Shown: positions 34,439-43,888, counted from the first letter of the stretch. The stretch is 64,000 nt of DNA from JBARDN01 sp963755705 (GCA_963755705.1 CAVWKW010000003.1:1-64000), one strand, 5' to 3'. Numbers and translations: made by a program. The notes: generated from the sequence alone by a model not told the origin.

Positions 34439-34873
34439 ATGGAATGGGAAAACACAGCATTGGGATCACTCTTCGTACCCGACGTTTTGACGCCTGAACA
34501 ATTTTACGACAGCCGACGCGACGACAGCTCGATCCGTCCGGTCAAGAAGCTGATGATGGCGATTCTTGAGGATGCCTTGCGCTGCTTTCAAAACAACGCT
34601 GACGCAAAGAACGGCTCGCGCAAGCGGCTGTTTCAGGAAGCCGAGCAGTGGTTGTGCGGAGAAGGCGGTGAAGGGCCGTTTTCGTTTGAAACCGTATGCG
34701 AGACCCTCGGGATCGAGCCGGGCTTCCTGCGCAACGGTTTGCGCGACTGGCGCAGCCAGCAGCTCGCGGGCATTTCCACCCGGCGCCTTGCACGGCGTTC
34801 GCCGGTGGTTCGTAGCGGCCGGATTAGCGCACCCTCACGGCGCGACGGCAAGCGCGCGGCCCGCGCCAACTAA
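34439..34873 (+). CDS. Conserved-looking hypothetical protein (144 aa)
   Basis: A 144-residue soluble protein. Residues about 33-60 (VKKLMMAILEDALRCFQNNA) and 63-100 (RKRLFQEAEQWLCGEG, then FSFETVCETLGIEPGFLRNG) form two helical blocks. The second ends in what looks like a helix-turn-helix-type turn, and the tail of 40 residues is basic. I recognise the general pattern from hypothetical proteins in deltaproteobacterial genomes, without an assigned function. DNA or RNA binding is plausible. A strong terminator follows. Confidence 0.6.
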   Translation: MEWENTALGSLFVPDVLTPEQFYDSRRDDSSIRPVKKLMMAILEDALRCFQNNADAKNGSRKRLFQEAEQWLCGEGGEGPFSFETVCETLGIEPGFLRNGLRDWRSQQLAGISTRRLARRSPVVRSGRISAPSRRDGKRAARAN

Positions 34874-34925
34874 GCCAGTTCCTGGCAGGAATGCCTGCTG
34901 CCGATAAGTTCCAAAGCTCAATAGA

Positions 34926-34964
34926 CAACGGCGCAGCGTGTATCGCATACACGCTGCGCCGTTG
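34926..34964. terminator. Intrinsic terminator with an 18-base perfect stem
   Basis: CAACGGCGCAGCGTGTAT, a 3-base loop CGC, and the exact reverse complement, followed by CGTTTT. It lies 53 bases after the stop of the 144-residue gene and could stop transcription from that side. Confidence 0.75.
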
Positions 34965-34996
34965 CGTTTTCCGCTACGAATTGGCGCGCGCAACCT

Positions 34997-35026
34997 CGTA
35001 GCCATAAGCACCAGGCTTATGCTACG
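34997..35026. repeat. Hairpin repeat between convergent genes
   Basis: CGTAGCCATAAGC-ACCAG-GCTTATGCTACG is a stem with a single bulged C. It stands 24 bases beyond the stop of the minus-strand lipoprotein gene, without a T-run on either side. It resembles a dispersed palindrome more than a terminator. Confidence 0.4.
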
Positions 35027-35049
35027 AAACTGCGGCCCAATTAGACCGG

Positions 35050-35475
35050 TTAATGGCTCGCAGGTGGCGCCGGCGGCGGCGTACTACCACCAGCGGCTCC
35101 TCCCGCTGCTGGCGCGCTGCCGACCTTCGGTACATAGCCCGCAGGCGGAGGCGGAACGAATCCCTTCGGCTGCTCCTGAACCCAGGCCATGCAGGCAGGA
35201 ATGTCTTCTTCGGCGACAGACTCCTGCGCCATGATCTGCTGATCGGTCCAGCCATGGATCTTTTCTTCGTGAACTCCCGGACACTTAACCCGCAGGTTAA
35301 AGTCGCGAGCGACTCGCGAACTATCCGCGCTGGCCGTCTGCTGACCTGCCCCACTGCTGCCCGCCGCCTCACCCGTAGTACCGGCGCTGCTGCCGCCGCC
35401 ACTGGTGCTTGCGCATCCCGCGGCGAACATAACTGCCAGCCCACCGGCCAGCAACATCCCAATCGTGCGTCTCAT
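35050..35475 (-). CDS. Small lipoprotein of unknown function
   Basis: A 141-residue protein; AAGGAGG precedes ATG 35475. MRRTIGMLLAGGLAVMFAAG precedes lipobox Cys21. The mature part starts with a Ser/Gly/Thr-rich tether, then a compact core with two Cys (RVKCPGVHEEKIHGW and DIPACMAWVQEQPKGF), then a Pro/Ala/Gly-rich tail. No family recognised. Confidence 0.65.
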   Translation of the reverse strand: MRRTIGMLLAGGLAVMFAAGCASTSGGGSSAGTTGEAAGSSGAGQQTASADSSRVARDFNLRVKCPGVHEEKIHGWTDQQIMAQESVAEEDIPACMAWVQEQPKGFVPPPPAGYVPKVGSAPAAGGAAGGSTPPPAPPASH

Positions 35476-35600
35476 GGCATCCTCCTTCACTCTGGGGGCC
35501 TCCCCCGATAACTAGGCCCGCAACGGCCGATCCGCCACCCAAGTCAAAGCAGCGTCAAAATACACCTAATGAAAAATTTAGCAAACCCCTAGTAACATAA

Positions 35601-36602
35601 TTATAAGGCTTGGAAAAGCACCCGATTATCACGTTCGACTTTACGGGCGCGTCCTTCAATCCGGGCATACTCGAGATGCGCCAGGGTTTCGAAGGTCGCC
35701 GCCATCACGTGGAAGATCGGTCTCTCTTCGCCGCCGAAGACTTGTTGCGCCACCTCGAACGCGGTCTGCGGTTTATTGCGCACCAGATCGAGCATCTCGG
35801 CCTCGCGGTAGCGATGATGTTCGATGATCTGATTGGCGCGATGCCGATGGTCCTGATAGACGCCGCCGTGCGCGGGCAGAATTAGTTCGGCGTCGAACCG
35901 CTGGACTTTTTTTTGTGAATCGATGAAGTCGCCAAGTGGATTCGCGCCCGCATCGGCGTCGGGATAAATTCCAACGTGCGGTGTAATCTTCGGCAGCAAG
36001 TGATCTCCGACGATCATCACCTTTTCCTTGCGCAAGTAAATTACGTTGTGCCCTGGCGAGTGACCTGGGGTCCAGATGACTTCGAATTCGCGGTCACCGA
36101 CTTTGATCACGTCACCGTCGTCGATGAAATGATCCGGCTCGGTCACCGGAAAATACATATCTGTGCCCATCCACGCCGGCCGCATCCCGGCCGAGGAATG
36201 CTCCGCGATCGGAAAGCCGTGCTTTTCGAAAAACGGCCGTGACTCCGGACGATCAGCTGGACCCATCTTGCCGAAGAACAGCATCCGATCGGCGCGCGCC
36301 GCTTCCAGCCGATGAATGTGCGTCACCGCGTGGCTGCGGCGGCGAATCTCACCGGACGCGCCGAAGTGATCGATATGATGATGCGTCGCAATAAGCGTAT
36401 CGAGATCTTCGAGCTTGATTCCGACTTGCGTGAAAGCGTCTTCGAGCGTGGCGACGCTGTCGGGGGAATTCATCCCCGTGTCGATCAGCGCCCAGGCGCC
36501 GTGACAATCGACCAGGTACACATTGATGATCGTCGGCCGCATCGGCAGCGGCAGAAAGATCTCGTAGATACCCGGATGAACCTCGACGATTTTTGATGAC
36601 AT
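35601..36602 (-). CDS. MBL-fold metallo-hydrolase
   Basis: A 333-residue metallo-beta-lactamase-fold hydrolase. The zinc motif THHHIDHFGASGE lies near residues 70-82. Further ligands are in WTPGHSPGHNVIYL (about 176-189), GDHLLPKITPHVG (about 199-211) and LPAHGG. A C-terminal winged-helix-like part follows (about 270-333). It is similar in architecture to LACTB2-type and other thioester or lactone hydrolases. Substrate unknown. Confidence 0.87.
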   Translation of the reverse strand: MSSKIVEVHPGIYEIFLPLPMRPTIINVYLVDCHGAWALIDTGMNSPDSVATLEDAFTQVGIKLEDLDTLIATHHHIDHFGASGEIRRRSHAVTHIHRLEAARADRMLFFGKMGPADRPESRPFFEKHGFPIAEHSSAGMRPAWMGTDMYFPVTEPDHFIDDGDVIKVGDREFEVIWTPGHSPGHNVIYLRKEKVMIVGDHLLPKITPHVGIYPDADAGANPLGDFIDSQKKVQRFDAELILPAHGGVYQDHRHRANQIIEHHRYREAEMLDLVRNKPQTAFEVAQQVFGGEERPIFHVMAATFETLAHLEYARIEGRARKVERDNRVLFQAL

Positions 36603-36698
36603 TAAATTCTCAGTGGCAGGTTTCGCTGAACTTGCTGTTCTTGCGATCCGCCGCCGGTTGCGAGCTCCGGTGGGTGCGGGCAGCTTGGTTGCGGCGCG

Positions 36699-36911
36699 TC
36701 ACTCGTGCAACTCATCCTTGATCTGAAAGGTCGCCTTTATTCGTACTCTCCAGCGCACGACCTTGTTGTTCTCGATTGCGGCCGACACGTCTTCAACATG
36801 CACGCTGTGGATGCCCGAGATGGTCACCCCCGCGCGCGCCACCGCGATCTGAACCGCATCCTCGACCGAGTTGGACGAAATTCCGGTTAGCTCGATGGTT
36901 TTTTCGACCAT
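36699..36911 (-). CDS. Dodecin-family flavin-binding protein
   Basis: A 70-residue protein with the dodecin pattern: ELTGISSNSVEDAVQIAVAR near the N-terminus, and the strand KVVRWRVRIKATFQI, whose Trp is placed to stack on flavin. Dodecins form hollow 12-mers that store FMN or riboflavin. Usual length for the family. Confidence 0.85.
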   Translation of the reverse strand: MVEKTIELTGISSNSVEDAVQIAVARAGVTISGIHSVHVEDVSAAIENNKVVRWRVRIKATFQIKDELHE

Positions 36912-37104
36912 AATGTTTGAGCTCTCTTCGCATTCCGCACGCGCCGTAATTGACCCGCTAACGGACGCGGCGCTACGCTTCGCTATGCGTGGTGATTAGC
37001 GCACGCGGCCCTGCGAAACAAGGTGACGGACCGCGCGCCGATGAAACCGGGTTGCGCCAAATCGGCCCTCGAACAGGTTTTCAGGGAGATGTCTTCGCAC
37101 AAGC

Positions 37105-38184
37105 ATGCCACTAAAAATCGAATCGCCTGATGATCAGAACGGACTCACCGAATTCATAACCTTCGCCGATCGAGTGCGTCCGGAGCTCTCCGCCAGGTGG
37201 GCGGCGGCGGCCGATATGCAATTGCCGATGCTGATGGGGTTGTCGGCGTTTATCGCGGGAAAACCGCTGCGCGCGTTCGTTGCACGAGAGGGCGGAGAGA
37301 TCGTCGCGCGGGTCGCGGCGCTGCTCGATCCCGCATACGCACACCGATGGGGCGAAAAGCTCGGGCATCTGATGTTCTTCGAAGCCGCTGCCGGCGCGTC
37401 TGACGCCGCGCGCGCCGTGATGGACGCAGCCTCGGAATGGCTGCGCGGGCAGGGCGCCGTCGCGGCGCGCAGCGGATTCTATTTGCCGCTCGATATGCCA
37501 TTCGTAATCGACGAGTACGATGCGCTGCCGCCGAACATGATGCGCCAGAATCCGGACTACTATCACTCAATGATCAAGGACGCCGGCTTCTTCTGCGAGA
37601 AAGGGATGGTCGATTACAAGATCGAGGTGACGCCGGAATTAATCGCGCGTTACCGCAGCGCACTCGAGGCCGCGCTCCGCGCCGACTTCGAGCTGGTGAC
37701 GCTCGCGGACATCCCACAGGAAAAACGCGCCGCCGAATTTGGTCCGGCATTCAACGAGGCGTTCTACAACCACTGGGGCTACGTCGTCGCGAGCCAGGAC
37801 GCGATGACCGAGATGATGATGTTCGTCGAGCTGATGGGCGGGCTGGATACTTCGATCTGCGCCTACCATCACGGCGAGGTGGTCGGCACGCTGATGGTCG
37901 CGCCCGAAGAGACCGCGCATGCGATCCTGCGTCCGGGCAGAACGCTCAAGGATTCGGAGAAGCTCAATTTTCTCGGCATCGGAGTGCGCGAGCCCGCACG
38001 CGGGCGCGGACTCAACCTCGCGATGGCGGCGCAGACCTACTTGAAGCTCATTGATCGCGGCGCGAAGTATCTCAGCTACACGCTGGTCGTCGACGACAAC
38101 TGGCCGTCGCGCCGCACGGCGGAGAAGCTCGGCGCAAAGGTATGCGCGAACTACGTAGTCTACCGCCGCGACTTCCGCGCGTAG
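37105..38184 (+). CDS. GNAT-fold acyltransferase-like protein
   Basis: A 359-residue protein of the duplicated N-acetyltransferase type. The CoA-binding segment is in IGVREPARGRGLNLAMAAQT near 290-310, followed by YLSYTLVVDDNWPSRRTAEKL. An N-terminal GNAT-like half (LRAFVAREGGEIVARVAALL) is degenerate. Similar proteins occur beside secondary metabolism genes, but no partner is evident here. It ends at a shared bidirectional terminator. Confidence 0.72.
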   Translation: MPLKIESPDDQNGLTEFITFADRVRPELSARWAAAADMQLPMLMGLSAFIAGKPLRAFVAREGGEIVARVAALLDPAYAHRWGEKLGHLMFFEAAAGASDAARAVMDAASEWLRGQGAVAARSGFYLPLDMPFVIDEYDALPPNMMRQNPDYYHSMIKDAGFFCEKGMVDYKIEVTPELIARYRSALEAALRADFELVTLADIPQEKRAAEFGPAFNEAFYNHWGYVVASQDAMTEMMMFVELMGGLDTSICAYHHGEVVGTLMVAPEETAHAILRPGRTLKDSEKLNFLGIGVREPARGRGLNLAMAAQTYLKLIDRGAKYLSYTLVVDDNWPSRRTAEKLGAKVCANYVVYRRDFRA

Positions 38185-38204
38185 CAGAAGAGATCTCCGA
38201 ATAA

Positions 38205-38237
38205 AAAAACGGCGCGGTGATTGGCCGCGCCGTTTTT
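38205..38237. terminator. Bidirectional intrinsic terminator
   Basis: AAAAACGGCGCGG, loop TGATTGG, and CCGCGCCGTTTTT: a 13-base perfect stem with A and T runs on both sides, placed between the convergent GNAT-like and Rieske genes. Suited to stop transcription in both directions. Confidence 0.9.
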
Positions 38238-38248
38238 GAACTTGCGGG

Positions 38249-38860
38249 TCAGGCTACCTTCAGAATGCTCTGAGGATATTGCTCGTTGGGATCGACACCA
38301 GGCTGCATCTCGTAAAGCACAGACTTGTCCACCACCAGCTCGCCGTCGTCGCCAACATAGATCTTGAAACGATCCATCGGGCGCGGCGCGGGTCCTTCGA
38401 AATTCAGGCCGCTGATGTAATAGCCCGAGCCGTGGCACGGGCATTTGAACTTCTGCTCGGCTTTGAGCCATCGCGGAGTGCATCCGAGATGTGTGCACTT
38501 GGCGAAGATTGCGTAAAATCCGGCCTTGGTGCGGATGATCCAGGTGCGGAAGTCCTGCTTGTACTTTTCGCTGACTTCGCCGACGACGTAATCGCTCGGG
38601 AAGCCGGCTTTGAATTTCGACGGCGGCAGAAACAGCACCCGCGGAAACGCAGACCGCACCGCGGCCAGCAGGCCGATGGTCGTGACGGCGCCGAAACCGC
38701 CCCATCCGAGCCGCCCCAGGAAATCGCGCCGGCTCCATAGCGAGCCAATCTCCGCCTTTTCCTTGTCGCGTTTGGCGCGTTCGCGCGCCTGTTCATCGGC
38801 GCGCCACTTCGCCAATTCAGCCGGATCAGTTGGAGCCTTGCCTTTAGATGCCGCAGCCAT
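38249..38860 (-). CDS. Rieske [2Fe-2S] protein of cytochrome bc type
   Basis: A 203-residue protein. The polar N-terminus leads to a Tat-like SRRDFLGRLGWGG and a single membrane anchor (about 52-70). Cluster ligands are Cys122 and His124 (CTHLGC) and Cys140 and His143 (CPCHGSGYY); Cys127 and Cys142 can form the stabilising disulfide of bc1/b6f Rieske proteins. No cytochrome b or c1 gene is adjacent, and the preceding gene encodes an unrelated small exported protein, so it may act with a partner elsewhere. Confidence 0.88.
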   Translation of the reverse strand: MAAASKGKAPTDPAELAKWRADEQARERAKRDKEKAEIGSLWSRRDFLGRLGWGGFGAVTTIGLLAAVRSAFPRVLFLPPSKFKAGFPSDYVVGEVSEKYKQDFRTWIIRTKAGFYAIFAKCTHLGCTPRWLKAEQKFKCPCHGSGYYISGLNFEGPAPRPMDRFKIYVGDDGELVVDKSVLYEMQPGVDPNEQYPQSILKVA

Positions 38861-39018
38861 TTTGAAAACCTCAGGCCTTCGAATCGGGGATGAGCCGGAT
38901 TAGGCCCGTCCATTCAGTTAGACGTTACCGATTAGAAGAAATTCTAACTCCGCGCGGCAGACGATTTCAAGGAAGCTGACAATTCGGCAAAAAACGCGCG
39001 TCATCAATCAGAAAAGCG

Positions 39019-39453
39019 CTAATGCAAAGCGGGCTGCCCGGACGATATGGTCGCCGCCGCTGAGCTTTGCGGCGCGACAGGAGTGACCGGAGGCAGCGGC
39101 TGAAGCGGAACCACCACGAAGTCGTGATGGGCAGTCCCGGAGCTGTCGGTGATCTGGTCGGGCGGCGGCAACTCGGCGACCGGCGGCAGGTTCAGCTTCT
39201 CCTTGTCGGTGTTCGCTCCCAGCACGGGGGCAAGAAAAGTGTCGGTCGCGAGATAATGCAGTGGCCGCGCGACACCCCATTCGAGCACGAAGCCGATCGG
39301 CGCGAGGACATAGCTAAGAAGCTTGAGCGGCTGCGAATCATCGTCGGTGTACTGGTTGGGGTTCTGCTTATCGAGGTCTGAGTACTGCGCGTGCGCAAAA
39401 CTCGGCGCGCACAATATCAACGCCGCGCCCACCAACATCGCTGCCCGTCGCAT
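39019..39453 (-). CDS. Small exported protein of unknown function
   Basis: A 144-residue protein with a clear signal peptide, MRRAAMLVGAALILCAPSFA-HA. The mature part has a short hydrophobic stretch (LKLLSYVLAPIGFVLEWG), then PLHYLATDTFLAPVL, and a Pro-rich tail. The segment LAPIGFVLEWGVARPLHYLA could be membrane-associated. No family recognised; upstream of the Rieske gene on the same strand. Confidence 0.6.
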   Translation of the reverse strand: MRRAAMLVGAALILCAPSFAHAQYSDLDKQNPNQYTDDDSQPLKLLSYVLAPIGFVLEWGVARPLHYLATDTFLAPVLGANTDKEKLNLPPVAELPPPDQITDSSGTAHHDFVVVPLQPLPPVTPVAPQSSAAATISSGQPALH

Positions 39454-39550
39454 GGCTTAAACTTTGGCTTCGATTCCTCGATCTGTCAACCACTGGCAGC
39501 CAGGCGGCATCGCGCTTGCGTTCATCGCCGGGCCGCGCAATCTTACCGCC

Positions 39551-40915
39551 ATGCGCTCGCGCCGGGGGAGATCATTGGGTTCGTTGCTGGGGGTTGCGAT
39601 ACTTGCGGCCGCGTACCTGATGACGGCGCCGATGGCTGCGCAGGCCAGGGCCGCTTCCAGCGCCGCGGCCGGCGCGATCACCTATATCGGAACCGACAAC
39701 AACATCTATTATTGCGCGAGCGGATGCGCCAAGCCGGATTGTTTAACCTGCCCAATCGAGGGCGAACACGTCCGCCGCGGCGCGGCAGATCCGGTCCGGA
39801 GGGTCGCATTTCGGCCCGCTGACGAGCCCGAACAACCCCCAGGGCAATTTGGCTGGCCGACCTTCTCGCCCGATGCGACGCGTATCGCCTATTCGTCGAT
39901 TACTCGCGCCAAGCCGGGAGTCAGCTTCGGGCTTTGGATTTATGATCTGAAAAAGCGCGAGGCGATCGAGATCTTCGAAAGCAAGCACGAGCAAGTCGAT
40001 TACATTTATTGGCTCCCCGACGGCCAGCATATTTCGTTTCTGCTGAGCGAGCCCGAGGGACTCTCGCTGATGATCGCGGAAGCCAGGGAGCACGCGCCAA
40101 TCCGGATCGTGATGACCGGGGAGCCGGTGTACTTTGCATGGGGACCCGCACCCGGAATTTTGGCGGTGCATGTTTCGGGCGCGGATCCCGAATCCAGCGA
40201 ACGAGTCGAGCTGATCACGCTTACGGAAACCAACCAGGTGGTCGATAAGGTGCTCTCGCACGGACGCTCTCCGTTCAAGACGCCGTGCTGGTCACCGGAC
40301 GGGAAGCATCTGGCATGGATTGCGAACAATCATGCGGAAGCGAACCTGGTGGTGGCCGACGCCGACGGGCTGCATCCGCGCTCGATGGTGAGCCTGCCGA
40401 TTGGCGACACCAGCTTCGAATGGTCGCCGGACTCGCGGCATATCGCATACGCGACGACGGTGATTCCGCACGACCCGGCATTTCACGAGATCAAGCTGGT
40501 GGATACCGGCGACGCGACTTCACGTACGCTGACCCGCGACACGGTCGCCGCGTACTTCTTCTCTCCCGATGCGCGCTACCTGGCCTATATCTCGGTTCCG
40601 GAAGACAAACCCTTCTACACCTGGGAGCTGATCGATCTTAAGAGCGCAAAGAGCCGCGCGCTGGGCAATTTCGTGTCCACCCAGGAAGAGTCGGTTTCCT
40701 ATCGCTACTTTGATCAGCTCGCGCTGTCGCACAGCATCTGGTCGCCCGATTCGAAAGCGATCGTCTATGCGGGCGTGCGGCTGCTGACCGAGCCGACTGA
40801 AGCGCTTCACATGACGCCGCCGCCGTCAGTGTGGAGCGTACCGATTGACGGCAGCGCACCGCATTCGATCGGCGAGGGGGTGGCCGGCTTCTACGCGCCT
40901 GCGGCAGGAAAATGA
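39551..40915 (+). CDS. TolB-like WD40/PD40 propeller protein
   Basis: A 454-residue exported protein. The start at 39551 opens a signal sequence (MRSRRGRSLGSLLGVAILAA). The mature part has repeated PD40 blades: FSPDATRIAYSS, WSPDGKHLAWIA, WSPDSRHIAYATT, FSPDARYLAYIS and WSPDSKAIVYAG. This resembles the TolB propeller, but no Pal, TolA or peptidase genes are nearby. A CASGCAKPDCLTC segment near residue 55 holds four Cys. Alternative start upstream at 39464. Confidence 0.8.
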   Translation: MRSRRGRSLGSLLGVAILAAAYLMTAPMAAQARAASSAAAGAITYIGTDNNIYYCASGCAKPDCLTCPIEGEHVRRGAADPVRRVAFRPADEPEQPPGQFGWPTFSPDATRIAYSSITRAKPGVSFGLWIYDLKKREAIEIFESKHEQVDYIYWLPDGQHISFLLSEPEGLSLMIAEAREHAPIRIVMTGEPVYFAWGPAPGILAVHVSGADPESSERVELITLTETNQVVDKVLSHGRSPFKTPCWSPDGKHLAWIANNHAEANLVVADADGLHPRSMVSLPIGDTSFEWSPDSRHIAYATTVIPHDPAFHEIKLVDTGDATSRTLTRDTVAAYFFSPDARYLAYISVPEDKPFYTWELIDLKSAKSRALGNFVSTQEESVSYRYFDQLALSHSIWSPDSKAIVYAGVRLLTEPTEALHMTPPPSVWSVPIDGSAPHSIGEGVAGFYAPAAGK

Positions 40916-40934
40916 GTAATTCACCGCTTGGGCG

Positions 40935-42347
40935 CTAGCGGCGCGGAGCGCGCGGCGGGCGCATCGCATTGGCGTCCGCATCGGCCGCAAGATCTTCGAG
41001 TTTGCGGTAGAGGGTCTTGCGATCGATGCCTAAAATCGCGGCGCATTCGCTCTTGTTCCCCTCCACCGCGGCAAGCGTGGCGCGAATGTACTCCCGCTCG
41101 AGTCGTGCCAGCGGCATCCGCTGCGCGACCGCGCCTTCGAGATTTATCCGCTCCGGGTTGGCGCCGGCGATGCGAGGCGGCAGATCGTCGCGCGTGATCC
41201 GATCGCCGGTGCATAGCACCAGCGCGTATTGGATTGCGTTCTGCAACTCGCGCACGTTGCCGGGCCATGGATGGCGCAGAAGCAAGTCGAGCGCGTCCTC
41301 ATCTATTGCGAGCGGCGTATGGCCGGACTCAGCCGCTGTTCGTGCAGCGAAATGCCGCGCGAGCATCGTGATGTCCTCGGGCCGTTCGCGCAGCGGCGCA
41401 ATCGCGATCGTCACGGTCGCGATCCTGTAGTACAGGTCGGTGCGAAAGCGTCCGGCGGCGATCGCCGCCTCGAGCTTGGCGTTGGTCGCCGCGACCACGC
41501 GCACATCGACCGGCGTCTCGCGAGTGGCGCCGATCGGCCGTACCCGGTGATCCTCGAGCACCCGCAGAAGCTTGGCTTGCAGCGGTTGCGGAAGCTCGCC
41601 GATCTCGTCCAGGAAGATGGTGCCGCCGGCGGCGGCCTGGAATAGTCCGGTCTTCGCCTGCCGCGCATCCGTAAACGCGCCGCGTTCATAGCCGAACAGT
41701 TCGCTTTCAAGCAGGGCGTCGGGAATCGCCGCGCAGTTTATCGCGACGAACGGTCCCGCGCGCCGCGCGCTGTGATAGTGCAGCGCGCGTGCGAATAGAT
41801 CCTTGCCGACTCCGCTCTCTCCTGTGATCAACACGCTGGCAGGGCTATCGGCCATCTGGCGCACGACTTCCAGTTGCGCGCGCATCTGGGGGCTGCGGGT
41901 AATGATTGTGTCGAGCCCGTAGCGTTCGGCCAGTTCGTCGCGCAGGCGAATTACCTCGCGGCGCAAACGGCGGTCCTCGAGCGCGCGTTCGACCACCAGC
42001 ATCAGCTCGTCGTTGCTGAACGGCTTGGTAATGTAATCGAACGCGCCCAGCCGCATCGATTCGATCGCGGTCTGGATTGATCCGAACGCGGTAATGATCA
42101 CGACCGGCAATTCCGGGGTGACGGTTTTGAGCCGCGCTTGCAACTGATGCCCGGTCATCCCGCTCATGCGCAGGTCGGAGATCAGCAGGTCAGGATGCTC
42201 GGAGCTGGCGAGCTGCAGTGCGGCGTCACCCGAACCCGCCCGCAGTACCCGGTAGCCCTTGTCGCCCAGGACGTCACCCAGCATGTCCACCATATCCGGG
42301 TCGTCATCAACGACGAGGATCGAGAAATCCATCGGTGCAGGATTCAT
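40935..42347 (-). CDS. NtrC-family sigma-54 response regulator
   Basis: A 470-residue regulator in three parts. The receiver has phosphoacceptor Asp in LLISDLRMSGMTG (about 53-65). The AAA+ domain has Walker A GESGVGKD (about 173-180), the sigma-54 contact loop ERGAFTDARQAKTG (about 225-238) and Walker B GGTIFLDEIGEL. A Fis-type helix-turn-helix (CAAILGIDRKTLYRKLEDL) lies at the end. It overlaps its kinase gene by ATGA. It should activate sigma-54 promoters; the large exopolysaccharide locus beginning beyond the kinase gene is the obvious candidate target. Confidence 0.93.
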   Translation of the reverse strand: MNPAPMDFSILVVDDDPDMVDMLGDVLGDKGYRVLRAGSGDAALQLASSEHPDLLISDLRMSGMTGHQLQARLKTVTPELPVVIITAFGSIQTAIESMRLGAFDYITKPFSNDELMLVVERALEDRRLRREVIRLRDELAERYGLDTIITRSPQMRAQLEVVRQMADSPASVLITGESGVGKDLFARALHYHSARRAGPFVAINCAAIPDALLESELFGYERGAFTDARQAKTGLFQAAAGGTIFLDEIGELPQPLQAKLLRVLEDHRVRPIGATRETPVDVRVVAATNAKLEAAIAAGRFRTDLYYRIATVTIAIAPLRERPEDITMLARHFAARTAAESGHTPLAIDEDALDLLLRHPWPGNVRELQNAIQYALVLCTGDRITRDDLPPRIAGANPERINLEGAVAQRMPLARLEREYIRATLAAVEGNKSECAAILGIDRKTLYRKLEDLAADADANAMRPPRAPRR

Positions 42348-43888
42348 GCGGTTCTCCTGAACGTGCTGCCGCTGCTGACGGGGTCGCCGGCGGCGTCGGC
42401 CAGTGGCAGGACGACCACGACCCGGGCGCCGAACTGCGACGACTCGAGGCCAATTTCTCCCTGATGGTCGCGCACAATCGCTTCACTTACCGCCAGTCCC
42501 ATGCCGGTCCCCTTGCCGGGTTCCTTGGTGGTGAAGAATGGATCAAACGCGCGCGTGACGACGTCGGGCGCCACGCCCGGTCCTGTATCGGCGAATATTA
42601 TCCGCACCGCTCTGCGCCCAGCATGAATCGCCGGAGCCGCGGCGACGCTCAGGGTTCCGCCCTCGGGGCCTATCGCGTCGAGCGCGTTGATCGCAAGGTT
42701 GACGAAGACTTGCTGGAGCTGGTCGGCGTCACACCGGACTTCGATCGGTTGCGCGCCAAGCTCGACCATACAACGCACGCCGCGGCGCGCAGTTTCAGTT
42801 TCCAGGAGCGCGAGGGTGCGCTGGATGATCGTGCGCAGGTCGCACAGTGCAAACGATTGTTCGCGTCGCGCGCCAAGGTCCAGCAGCATCCGCACGATCC
42901 GCGTGATGCGGTCGATCTGGTTGATGATGATCTCAAGACCCTCGGCGGTGCGCGGCGGATTCTGGCTATTAGAGTTAAGGTGCTCGGCACGGCCGCGAAT
43001 CACCCCAAGCGGAGTTCCTATTTCGTGCGCCAGGCCCGAGGCCAGGGTGCCGATAGCGGCGAGCTTGTCAGCGCGCCTGAGCCTGCGTTCGAGTTCGAGC
43101 TTGCGTTCAGTTTCGTCGAGCAGGCGATGGCGTGCGGTCTCGAGGTCGTCGGCCAGCCGGCGGAACTCGGCGCCCAAAAACTCGACTTCATCGCCGACCT
43201 CGTCGCTGTCGAATTTGTTGTCGCTCGAGATGCGCGCCACCTTGGCCGAGAGTTCCGCCAGCGGGCGGGCGACATAGCGATGGCTCACCACCGGTATCAG
43301 CATCGCGATCAATCCCGCCAGCAATAACGAGGCGAGCACCGCTTGCTCGACCCGGGCCCGCAAGTCGCTCTCGACGTCGTTCCAGCGCTGCGCGACCAGC
43401 AGAATTCCAATCGGAGCGCCGGCCCGATTATGCAGCGCGACCGCGCGGCAGAACCAGTCGCGATCGCCGACGGTCTGCATGAACTCCACGCCTTCGCCGT
43501 GCAGCGCGAGCGTCAGCAGTCCGGGTTCGGGCGGTGGTTCGATCGGATCTCCCTGCAACGAGAGCATCTTCTCGCCGTCGATCCCGAAGACTGCGGCATT
43601 GACGGATTCTTCCTGGGTTCGTTCCAATGCAAGGCGCACATCGTCCCATTCCCCGAGTTCGATATCCTGCCCAAGCGCGGCTCCGAGCGCACGTGCGGTG
43701 GCGCGAGTTTCGAGTTTGAGATCGTTTACGTAAGTCAGAGTGGCCTGTCGCACCCCGAAATACATGTAGGCGGCAAGTACAGGGAACATGCAAATTAGCA
43801 ATATTGCTGTCAAACGAGTCGCGATCTTCACTGCGACCCATACTGATCTCGTGTTCGATCTAATGGCAACCACTCGCGTGATGGACAC
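42344..43888 (-). CDS. Membrane sensor histidine kinase
   Basis: A 514-residue kinase. Two membrane segments (about 22-46 and 190-210) enclose a periplasmic sensor domain. A HAMP linker (RYVARPLAELSAKVARISSD) follows, then the dimerisation H-box GLAHEIGTPLGVIRGRAEHL with the phospho-His and an HATPase domain with N-box NLAINALDAIG and G-boxes FADTGPGV and GKGTGMGL. It is paired with the overlapping NtrC-type regulator. The signal is unknown. Confidence 0.92.
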   Translation of the reverse strand: MSITRVVAIRSNTRSVWVAVKIATRLTAILLICMFPVLAAYMYFGVRQATLTYVNDLKLETRATARALGAALGQDIELGEWDDVRLALERTQEESVNAAVFGIDGEKMLSLQGDPIEPPPEPGLLTLALHGEGVEFMQTVGDRDWFCRAVALHNRAGAPIGILLVAQRWNDVESDLRARVEQAVLASLLLAGLIAMLIPVVSHRYVARPLAELSAKVARISSDNKFDSDEVGDEVEFLGAEFRRLADDLETARHRLLDETERKLELERRLRRADKLAAIGTLASGLAHEIGTPLGVIRGRAEHLNSNSQNPPRTAEGLEIIINQIDRITRIVRMLLDLGARREQSFALCDLRTIIQRTLALLETETARRGVRCMVELGAQPIEVRCDADQLQQVFVNLAINALDAIGPEGGTLSVAAAPAIHAGRRAVRIIFADTGPGVAPDVVTRAFDPFFTTKEPGKGTGMGLAVSEAIVRDHQGEIGLESSQFGARVVVVLPLADAAGDPVSSGSTFRRTA

